NCBI GenBank assembly: GCA_026874595.1
Contig: CM049320.1
Location: 28,880,714 to 28,944,713, forward strand
Direction: 5' to 3'
Origin: Sipunculus nudus
Taxonomy: Eukaryota; Annelida; Sipuncula; Golfingiida; Sipunculidae
DNA: 64,000 bases
Of the stretch, positions 22,020 to 33,100 are shown piece after piece. The notes beneath the pieces were generated by a model. It made no database searches and had not been told where the DNA came from. It saw nothing but the letters and a program-made list of their open reading frames with translations. A program made the position numbers and the translations under genes. Within the stretch, counting starts at the first letter, position 1. Each line of letters begins with the position of its first letter.

Positions 22020-22100
22020 TGTGCCAGTCAAACGGACAGACAGACGGACGCTGACCAATCACTTTAGTACAGTTGACTTAGCTGAGCTAAAAAAAAATCA
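22020..22100 (+). repeat. GACA/GACG-tailed repeat end
   Basis: It reads GTGCCAGTCAAACGGACAG, then ACAGACGGACGC, 'gaccaatcac', and 'gttgacttagctgagctaaaa'. The parts match the termini at 16800-16915 and 30340-30492. Confidence 0.6.
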
Positions 22101-22880
22101 ACTTCCAACAGCTGAGTTATAAAAATCAACTACTCCATTAAGTGCATTCCTTGATACTTAATGTTTGTGATTTTTACAAACCTGTAAAAACACAGCAACT
22201 AATTGCAAGAGGCGACTTTGTCAAAAACTTGTACTGCACTCGCACAATGAATTCATTGTAAGTTTGGGAGTCCTTCAGTTAAAATGTAGCACACACATCA
22301 AATCTGTTCAAGACACGATGAGAGAAAGAGAAATCAAAATGTAAACATATACATATTTATTTGTTGGTCAAGATAAATAAATTTAAGAACAAAACCAATG
22401 TGATTTGGTGGAAAACAACTGGCATATCTGGTTAGCAATTTGTAGATTAAACTCAATACTTAACAATTATGCATAAAAATAATTTCCAATCCACATTAAA
22501 ACTCGTGTTGTCAGGGGACCTCACAATAAATCATAACAGTGATTTATGTCTTGGTCAAACCTTTGAAAAGAAAGTTCATCTTAAAATAAACCTTATATTA
22601 CATACACACCATATCAGGACACAGGTTTGTAAAATCTTTAAGGTAATTTAAATATGTTTATGATAATACTAATGATAATACTAATTTGCATATCAAAGTA
22701 CCTTTGAGATTTCCACATCTTGATGAAAGTACTTGTGGTAAACACAATTACTGTTACATAGCCCTCTGAATACACTCACCAATTGATCATTCTGGTAAAT
22801 CGCTACAGACACACAAACGCTGTATATAATAATTGTCACAACAACAACAAAAAAATGGCCTTTCAGAATTTTATCTTAGG
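22100..22880. other. No gene or clear repeat recognised
   Basis: AT-rich sequence with only short open frames and no splice-compatible conserved peptide. Confidence 0.35.
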
Positions 22881-23090
22881 TCTACAGTCTTGCTATAGTC
22901 TGTTTCATCCCCTCATGTCCACCTGTTTTTTGCTATGTAAATTTTTATTAGTTACATTTCAAGGGAATCAATTATAATGGAGAGTAGAGGATAAAAGGAC
23001 CTAATTTTCAACAAGGTAAATAAAAACCTACCTTACACCTTCTTTAAGAAATAGAATTATTTGAAAATATGAGAAATCAGTCTACATTTT
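22880..23090 (-). repeat. 210-bp repeat, inverted relative to 33015-33220
   Basis: Runs of 'cccctcatgtccacctgttttttgcta', 'atttcaagggaa-caattata-t-gagagtaga-gat', 'tttcaacaaggtaaataaa' and 'tatttgaaaatatgagaaatca' match the reverse complement of 33015-33220 in order. Confidence 0.75.
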
Positions 23091-23153
23091 ACAACATATC
23101 AGACCTACTTATGGCCGTTAAGGTCACTGGTCACATGCAAAAAAAGCCTCAAA

Positions 23154-23602
23154 TGACAGTTGCTGATTGGATGATCTCATGTAAGCACTCTAAAAATATA
23201 AACAGCTAAAACAAAGATGGCTACCTATGGTGGGACACATCATATCTGCCAGATCATGGTGAAGAGACTAAAATGTTGTGAAACGGGGGATTTATTGTAA
23301 GATTCTTAACTGCCATATTAGGTTGTCACCTCCATATGTAGTTTTCTAGGAAATAATTGCCCCCCCCCCCCCCTCCAAGATAATTCATATTTTACAATGA
23401 GGGTAAAATAATACCCTCATAAGAAAGCTGCAAACAGAAGTGATCAACTGCCTATTATTGGCCATCAAGAAGTTTAAAATATATCTCTTATGTTTCACAA
23501 TTTGTGTACCCTTCCCAATGATCTGATAGATAAGATAGATATGTCCTTGCAAGACTACATATCTTTGGGGTTCACATGACATCATCCAATCAGCAGCTGT
23601 CA
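23154..23602. mobile_element. MITE-like element with 29-bp terminal inverted repeats
   Basis: The ends 23154-23182 and 23574-23602 are inverted copies, 27 of 29 bases identical (TGACAG-TGCTGATTGGATG core). Weaker pairing appears to continue about 80 bases inward. The total length is 449 bp, with no coding potential and a C-run near 23360 in the middle. No convincing target duplication was identified. Confidence 0.65.
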
Positions 23603-23619
23603 ACTGCACCTGTATTTGT

Positions 23620-26110
23620 TAATGAACAAGGATCTTGACCGCCACAAGTGGTATTTATTTCCCCATTTTGAAAATAAGGTCCTTCAACCTTTTCCCCAAC
23701 ATGAGGATTTCTTTCCTTGAAATGAAAATAATAAAAATTTTTATTGCAAAAAAATCAGTCATTAAGGGGAAGGAACAGACTATACAGGATTCACAAAGCC
23801 GACAAAAAGTGAACACAAAACAAAAAGAGTATACTGTTACACATGTAAACTTCAGATATACTACAAGCATCAGGTAAAACTGGGAAAACTTAAAAAACAC
23901 AACGTGAAGAAAGTTTGAGAATAAAACGTGCCCCCAAACGTGCTTTTGCAAAAAAAGTTACCAGACTACCTGGATGGTTGTCATGCATGGCATATAGATA
24001 CTCTTTTTCTTTCAATCAATATACAGCATTCCATGCTATAATGTCATTGTAATGCACTACAACCTGTACCCTCATACTATTTTACATTTGTAAATCATTT
24101 ACAATCTACATCGTAACAAAAAGCGATCCCATGGTTATAACCAATAGCTGTAATCAGTTTCAATGTTTACATTCTTACAGTTTACAGTTGTAACTTTACA
24201 CTGTAAGAACATGCCATGCTGTGTTTATTACTATCAGTTGTAATAGGTTCTGAAACTTTCACAATTACATCATTTGTAATTTTACTTTTTAACAAACAAA
24301 AAAAGTCCTATGGTAATAACTGACAGTTGTTATATGTTACAATTACACTCAAGATGCTCTTTACGGTTGTAATACTCCAACATTGCAGTTTCAGTTTTTT
24401 CCCCACGTTCTTTTCCATTTATTCACTGTTTACTCTGTCATGGCATAGATTAAGATCTTCATAAACATGGACAATAGATGAACACATTTAACTGTTGTAG
24501 AAATTAACTTAAAAGATATCACTTGTGATTGCATTACATTGACATAAAAGGCTTATATGTATGGGTGTATTAATGCTAATGTTAATTACAAATAGATTTT
24601 TATAAAATGTGTGACGGGCAATAAATAACAAACATAAAAGACAACACTCTTATAAAATTCATATATGGGATCTGATTAAAGCATACCTTCTTGTTATTAT
24701 CAGACACATACAATACAATACCAATTATAGGTTTTCAGGGTATTTGTGCAAGAAAGTAGGATGAAAATGTAACAACTCCCAAGATGAAGCTTGATTTGAA
24801 TAATATCCATTGATAAACCATAACTGATTAAAACCACACAAAATTATAACTATAACCTGATAATACTGAAAAAGTACAAGCATAACTATTGATATTGTGT
24901 CAACATTGACAAAGCTATTGTACACATTGTTTACATGTTATTTGTGCAAATCATGTGTTTAACAAGACGATAGATCTGAATATTAAGTATCTGACCATCA
25001 GGTAAACTGTTTTCTTTTCAACAACAAATTTATGTATCATCCTTTGAACTATTTGGTCCAGTAAAATAAAAACAAGAACAAAAAAAATTGCTACACTCCA
25101 GCATTGACTGGTACTCTGTATTATAAATGATAAAACACTATCAGGCAACTCCTGCAAAATTGTTCTATAGATAATAAAGATAAGATATTAAATGTGCATT
25201 TGACTGCAGCTTGAGTAAGAGAGAATCAACTCAGTTTTTAATTAATCCCGTGCAGCTTATGCATATTACATTATACATGCATAAATAAATACACAAATGA
25301 AACTAGTGAAAAAAATGAATTTTATTCAAGCAATGATCAAACTGATAAAAGGCGTGAAACATTTATGAGTTCAGACAATTTTTTGCTACATTCAATATTG
25401 CATGTCCAACATGCTTGTCTTTTCTTGTTAACTTCCAATCAAATCTGTCCATAACTTGATATGTATATAGTATTAATTAAACATAGTATTAACATTCCTT
25501 CCTCTTCCTGCCAAATTAGATAACTATACCCACCAAGAATCTTCTTTGTAACATAAACTTGCCTCGTATAGTGGGATTGTTTTAAACGATTTTCTACCCT
25601 CTCATGTACCACAATTTTCTGAGAAAAGTGGTGACTATATTAATGAATACAAGTCATGGGAAAGCATTATCAGGGGCTGATTCAGGATTTATGAAAAAAA
25701 GGGGTCTAATTCAGGAAGACGTCTGATTGCCTAGCTAGGATAACTACCCACACCACAATTCACACAATCCACACCACAAGGGATAACTTGGGACCAATGT
25801 GTACTTGCTTACAATAGGTAGTTTTATTTGTGATCTAATTCTGAAACCACTCTATATTTTCAATTTCTCTCATCATTCCACCCTGATTTGTTCCTATTGT
25901 CTGCAATTTTCCATGATACAACACAATATGTTTAGCCAGGACAAAAAATTCTGTTGTGGCTGCTCTCATATGCAATGATTTCTTACAATTAGCTGTGATG
26001 TTGTAAAAATCAGAAGAAAAAAAATAATTGTGTGAAATTGCATCAGGCGAGGCTACTAGACACCACCCTACAAGCCCCTGTGATAACTGTACCCAGTAAT
26101 GTAATATTAT
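23620..26110. other. Downstream of MTHFR, no gene recognised
   Basis: AT-rich DNA with only short open frames. Around 25675 the phrase 'caggggctgattcaggattt' followed by an A/G-rich run looks like an end of an hAT-type element, but no partner end was found. Confidence 0.35.
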
Positions 26111-26116
26111 TGTAAT

Positions 26117-26591
26117 GTTTACCATCAGACCTCGAGCTGTAAGGCTAAAATAAAAAGGTATGGTTCTCAGCTACTTTTTTTCAGAAATCAGTGCAGGCAG
26201 GCAATATTTAGTTTTTCACCTTTTTTGTATGTTTTGATAAAAATGTTATATGATCAGGAAAAAACATTAAAAGAACAGAATTTATTTGCTAAACAGGTAA
26301 AAGCACTACATAACAAGGGAAATTTTATTAAAATTGTACTATTTTATCTTCTTGAAAGATGAAAAATCAAAATAAAAATTTTTGATGTGGGGGCTGAAAA
26401 TTGACACATGTGCCTGAGAACAACACCTTTTTTTTTGGTCTAATATGATATTGTTTACCATCAGACCTCTAGCTGTAATATGATACTGTTTACCATCAGA
26501 CCTCTAGCTGTAATATGATACTGTTTACCATCAGACCTCTAGCTGTAATATGATAATGTTTACTATCAGACCTCTCACAGCCATATAATGA
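26117..26591 (+). repeat. 35-bp tandem repeat, four units plus one outlier
   Basis: Units start at 26452, 26487, 26522 and 26557, exactly 35 bases apart, each TGTTTACCATCAGACCTCTA followed by GCTGTAATATGATA. The first three are nearly identical and the fourth is degraded. A single related unit lies near 26117 (CCATCAGACCTCGAGCTGTA). Confidence 0.9.
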
Positions 26592-26869
26592 ACGTTATAA
26601 TGATGATATGATATTCCCTTTGTTTAACAATAACACCCTGTGCCTCTGGCCCACTGTCCCTTATGGTGCCTCAGATTCTCAGGAACCATGCAAGATATTC
26701 TGCTCATTTTTGTTGAAGTTTACAAAGCTGCTGATGCTCCCTCTGAAACAGATGACAAATTTATTCAATTAAGCAAATTTTCATAACCACTGGTAATTAT
26801 TATTTTGTAAAATAACAGCTGAAAAAAATATTTTTAGTAATATCTTTAACTTTATTAGTATTATTAATA

Positions 26870-27130
26870 CTAAGTAAATATATGATGAATCACGATAAAA
26901 GACAACTGTAGACAAAGGTACATACCATCCACATCCATGCTCCCCTTCATCTGTCTCAGTGCCAGCATCTCATGGAGGATGCGGAAGAGGACAGACTCCT
27001 GCTGGAAGTCGTTATCCACCAGATTGACCAGGTAGTAGTTATCGTGGATCCCCTGGATGATCTTCCTGGAGGTCGACTCCTCCGGATACAGTTTCCCCCA
27101 CTGCTCTATCCACAGGGCGAAGGCCTCCTC
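26870..27130 (-). CDS. MTHFR: MTHFR coding exon 9 (terminal)
   Basis: Acceptor TGTCTGTTGCAG. It encodes [19 protein letters not shown] and [14 protein letters not shown], the conserved C-terminus. Reading through gives a stop at 26870, with AATAAA on the minus strand at 26856-26851. A donor-like GATG/GTATGT at 26925 would instead splice away the last 18 codons to an unseen exon. Read-through gives a protein of normal length. Confidence 0.85.
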   Translation of the reverse strand, partial: EEAFALWIEQWGKLYPEESTSRKIIQGIHDNYYLVNLVDNDFQQESVLFRILHEMLALRQMKGSMDVDGMYLCLQLSFIVIHHIFT

Positions 27131-30100
27131 CTGCAACAGACAAAGACATGTTTAAACACACAGGATGTATAGTGAATGATACTCAGTCATTATAAACTTC
27201 ATTTCTTCTACAACTCCTTCAATTGAACGTTTGCTTGCTATAGCGGGTTATGCTGGGTTATGTCACCAGGGTACAGGGGCAAGAATGTTCTGTTCAATGA
27301 CAGCAGGGTATGAGGCATTTCAGCCTTGGAAAAACAGCTGTAATGGAGATACAGCACAAACATGGGCAGATAAAAAAGATGTATGGTCTTTTTCTGCACT
27401 ATGAGCGAACTAATACACTGCCACCCCCCCCCCCCCCCCCAAAAAAAAAAAAAAACCAAGGGACCCATGGGTCAAGGCGCTCAGCTGATCATGATTGGAC
27501 TATAAATGTTTCTCAACTGTGATACTATATCGAGTCTATAAAGCTTATGAATATCATGGACATGTTGGGCTATTATAAAGGAATGTAATGTGAGTAAATG
27601 ATAAATGAAATAACCTGACTGATGGATTAATAGAGTCAAATATAGTGGTTTATTTTTTATTTATTTAGGAGGGGTTGAAAATTGTGATATATTTGAGCAA
27701 ATATGAATGCAATGACAGCAGTAATAAGCAGTAGTAGAATGATGATAAGGCTATTTGTTGAAGGATCTAAAGTGTATGCTAGTCTGCAAGCTTTCAATTT
27801 GACAGATATGATGTTATGATTAATTTTGCCGATTTATGAATTTGGGACTGTATGACACAATATCTCTTTAGTCTTGACAAGGCACATTATTGTGATGCCC
27901 ACTATGTCTACATATTACACAATATTGAAATAATTTCTGGCATGTACATAGATACCTATGGACGAATAGTTATACAAAATATTAAAGTATGAATATATCT
28001 GTTTCATCTTGTTCTTGCTTACTGAGGCTGACTTTGGGATGGGGTTCAGAGAAGGGAAAAGTGAGGGCAGCACGAAGGTGGATGTAGAAATATTCTATTG
28101 TAATGTTTTTCATTTATATAAGAATATGAAAAGCTAAGAGGAAAGGGGCCCTCTTAGTTGGTTATAGTAAAGTTCTAAATTTATGATTGCAACTAATACT
28201 CTGACAAGACTGTCATGAAGAAAAACAGTAAATGCAAGCTTTCAATTTGACAGATATGATGTTATGATTAACTATGCTGATGAAGTGATTTATGAATTTG
28301 TGACTGTATGCCACAATATCTCTTTAGTCTTGACAAGGTACATAATTGTGATGCCCACTCTGTCTACAGATTGCACAATATTGACATAATTTCTGACATG
28401 TACATAGGTACCTATGGACCAATAGTTATACAAAATATTAAAGTATGAATATATCTGATTCATCTTGTTCTTGCTTACTCAGGCTGACTTTGGGATGGGG
28501 TTTGGAGAAGGGAAAAGTGAGGGCAGCACGAAGGTGGATGTAGAAATATTCTATTGTAATGTTTTTCATTTATATAAGAATATGAAAAGCTAAGAGGAAA
28601 GGGGCCCTCCTACTTGGTTATAGTAAAGTTCTAAAGATATGATTGCAAACTAATACTCTGACAAGACTGTCATGAAGAAAAACAGTAAAAGTTTTGAGAT
28701 ACTGTAATGCATATGAAAATTTACAGATGGACAGGCAAGTGGACAGAATGGACTAATACCTTTATTTCACTTTCAAGGGAATAATGCATTTAAGTTTATA
28801 TATAAGCCTATTTTATTTAAGCATATCCACTTTTTCCATTAAGAAGTTTTTATCTGAATCATTTTTTTTATTTACAGGTTTTATAAATTTTTTATAAAAA
28901 AAACTGAAAATATAAGTTAAAATATTAGAATTGTTGCAAAAGTTGCAATCATTATATATACAGAGTAAAAAACTGAAACTATAAGTTAAAATATTAGAAT
29001 TGTTGCAAAAGTTGCAATCATCATATATCCAGAGTGTAGCTCATATTGGGTCTAGGTGGGCTAGATGTAAACAACACTTGACATGGTGTATGAAAACATG
29101 AATAAAAGCTATTCTTTCCAATCAATTTCTTTGAAATTTCAGATTTTAAAAGATTAAATCCTTATGCATATATGCTGTGAAAATTAAATCAACAGTGCCA
29201 AAGTTGGACAAAATTTAAGGTATTGATTTTTTATTTATGCTAATAACTCGAAAAATTTGCAAAATTCAGATCTAATTTTGGGTAAACAATTGAATCTTGA
29301 TTAAATAAAGTTATATTCCTGAAAAAAAGTCTCTAGGTTCAGCAATTCTCATGTTAGGTGAGTAAATATATTTCCTGATTTTTTTTGCATTATGTTTTGG
29401 CCCACAACTTCAAAATAATACCCAATACTGACCTAATTTTTGGTAAGTTCATAGAAAATGTATGAAAAAATGTGAATACTATATACAATCAAAAACAGAT
29501 CAGTGTTTTTGATATTAGGCAGCCTTGAAGTGTAACAATGGCTTTTTTATGGAAAATGGAGTTTTTTTCTTAATTTCTCGAAGGAACGAAGTCCTAATGA
29601 CCCAATTTTCCGTATGGTAGGAGATTTTGCCAACAGCCTGGGGAGCATAGAGATGTGCACTGAATGACCTACAGTCATCAAAGTGGACTGCTTGACAATG
29701 TAAGGGAATACAACAAGAGCCTCCAAAAAATTCAATAACTAGCCTAATTTTGCAGCTTTTATTTTCAAATTTCAGATTGGAACAGATTAAATCTTTAAGT
29801 ATACATGCTGTGAAAATTAAATCCACAGTACTTACAGGAAAAAAAATGTGCCGTGGCCAAAGTTGGGCAAAATTTATGGTACCAATTTTATATTTTTGCC
29901 AATATTTAAAAAAATGTAACAGATTTTGATCTAATTTTTGGTATACAATTAAATTTTGATTAATTAAAGTTGTATTACTGGAAAAAAGTCCCTATCTTTA
30001 ACACTTTTGGTCTTAAGTGTCCAAATATCTTCCTGATTTTTTTACAAAGTCCATTATGTTTGGGCCCATAACTTTTTTAAATTATATAATACTGACTTAA

Positions 30101-33100
30101 TATCTGGCATGTACATAGGAACTATATGGAGGAACATTAATGTTGAATATGAAGAAAACCAGATAAGTGGTTTTGATATTAGGCAGTCCTGAAGTGTGAA
30201 AATAGATTTTTAATAAAAAATGAGGTTTTTCCTTAATATCTCGAAGGAACGAAGTCATATTGACCCAATTTTCGGCATGGTAGGAGATTTTGGGGACATC
30301 TAACTGTATGCTGAATTTCAGATTCGTAGGTCCACGGTGTCAAAACGTGCCAGTCTTACGGACGGACATCCAGACAGACAGACAGACGGACAGACAGACG
30401 GCAAGACAGACGGACGGACAGACAGACGGACAGACGACGGACAATGGACCAAGACTATAGCTCAGATGACTTATAGTCAGCTGTGCTAAAAAATTGGACC
30501 CTTACACAGTTATAGAAATAAACTCATGGACCACTAAAAGTAAAAAGAAAAAAATGTTCTCATTTTTAGTTTTGCACCTTGGGAACCTACAAAAGCACCC
30601 CATCCCACATGGGGGAAAATATTAATATACACTTTAATTCATGTATATTAAACTCTGGACCCAATACCCCAGCTCCTTTTATTAAACCAATCATCATCAT
30701 CAGACCTTGATAATAAATTGAAATAACAAGAAAACTTATGTATTGAGTAAACATTACTAATGGATGTATCAATCTCACCTTCCAACTTTTGAACGCGACA
30801 GGATCCACGACTGTGGGCTGTATAATCTCACGACCAGGAAACACCCCCCACGTGACAGCGATCGGCCGCAGTTCATCACAGTTGGCATCCACTGTTTCAT
30901 CCTGTAAGTAAATAATGTTACTGCATAGTTTCTTTCCATGAAATAATTTGTTCACTGCATGGAACTGACAAATCAGATTACGGGTTATTTCACACCAGTA
31001 CTCAGTAGTGATGTGAAAATTCATTGATTGTTTCTATGATGGGTCAGTTTCTTTTATACCTGATTATAACTTGCATTTTTGAATAATTAATCATAAATTA
31101 TTATGCATGCACATCCAAAGAAGCCATATTATCCCTATAAATATTCTTATTCTGTCAAAAATATAGTAAAGATTCAGAATATGTACATGTCAAGTGGTCA
31201 CAGAGTAACATATTGGATATTTATGAGACCTTGAGATATTTTTATAATCTATATTCACTAATTAATTATAACTAGTTAACTCATTCTTTTAATAACATTA
31301 AATAATCCTTAAATAGTGAGTTGTTTCAACCACAAAAATGAAAATATTACTAAAAAGAAAACTCTAAAATAATTAAATACTTTACCATAAATTTGAATTT
31401 GAAAACTATGGAAACCTTTCAGAGCTATAAACTTTATATTTGTTTTCCTTTTGTCCTATAGAGGAAACATAACCTTTCTGTTTTTAATGTGTGCAGATCA
31501 GACACTCACTTCGGCTGACACAATGTGATAGTTCACTGATGGGTATTTGGTAAGAATCTCTTGTAGACATTCAACGTTCTCTTTGGCCGTGAAGAATTCT
31601 AGGTATGCCTGTAATGTAGGTAATATATTTTTATGTTAGCAAAGAATACACGTAGTAATTTTCATAAATACAACTATTACAGTTCTCACATCAATAATGA
31701 AACACTATACACCAACACGTTTAATGAGTTTGGGTCACAAAACACCTTACAATTGAAAATATGTATACAGTGTGTCAAATATTGCCTTTTTCATGAGAAT
31801 ATCAAATTAACAATATGCCCAAAAATGAAAAATAAAATTTTTGTGAATAAGATGCAAGTCAAAAGGTACATATTATAAACAGATCTTTCATGTCACCTGT
31901 CAATCAAACGATAACACCGTTTCTGGCACAGGGCCAAGAGTCAGACCAATAAGAGCGGATGTTGCATGTTTAAAATTTGGAGCTGGATGCACAATGCGAT
32001 ACCAAGCCCTCATTGGTCTGATTACAATTCTTTACTCTGTGCACACCCTAGACTGTTCTCACCCAGAAAATCTTGCTATACAAAAAGAGTGGTTACACAA
32101 GAGGAGATCTGGGACGAATGCAGTGTATAACTGCTGTGTGAGGAGTGTACTACAGCAGGTACACTCACCTTTTGATAAATGTAACCACCAGGGTTGCCCC
32201 ATCCTAGTACAGGATCCGTGGATGGTACTCCATTGGCTCGTGGCTGCGAGTTGATTGTTAAGATCCCCTGCTGGTTCAGTTCTGCCAAATCTGACGCAAT
32301 CAGCTCTGTTTCATCTGATAATGGCTCATCACCCCATGGAATTCTTGTCACCTAGAGGTGAAAAAAAAAAAAACTTATTATCTATCTAAACATCATTAAT
32401 TATAATATTTTAAAAATTATATAAAGAAATATATAACAAAAAATATAGAAGTATAAATGAAGGTAAAAAGTATGAAAATGTCTAAGTTTATATCAAAATG
32501 TGCAATATGCAGTTACATGAGCAGTTGTAGCTCAAGGGTATTGATTGTTGTCCCTGCAAGAAGGTTATGCATTCATCCCTGTTCAAGCATCTGTATTTGT
32601 TCATAACATAAATCATGTAATCATGAACAGAATCTCGGGGAATTTTCGTGGCATTTTGGGAATAGGCAAATGCAGTAACGATTATATTTTGTTGTGGAAC
32701 CAGCACATGATCCTGATAAAAGAACGTCATCAAGGAATAATCACAAATGTACAGCCACTTATATACAAATATGGGCAACATAAGTTAATGTGAATGTGGT
32801 TTTGGGAGCATCAAGGTGGCTTGCATTCCTTAGAATGCAGATTTCCAGTTGTGTTTTTCTTTACTTGGTTATTAGTTGGATGGTGAGATAACAGTGCTAT
32901 TAAAGCATCACTTTTATGAAACACTGCCAGAATATATCTACTAAACCTGATAATATAAGAACTATCCATGAAGACTAAAATCACCACTTATAGCTGCTTT
33001 TAGCTTTTAGTATGATTTGTGTAAAATGTTGACTGATTTCTCATATTTTCAAATAATTTCTGTTTCTTAAGGTGTTAAGTAGGTATTTATTTGCCTTGTT

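Larger units (their letters stand above)
27131..30778 (-). other. MTHFR intron 8 with tandem duplications
   Basis: A 3.6-kb intron. It contains a C17-A15 run (27424-27455), a fragment with GGGACCCATGGGTC (27460), a two-copy 448-bp duplication, a 69-bp duplication, a 664-bp duplication and a GACA-rich tail. Confidence 0.6.
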
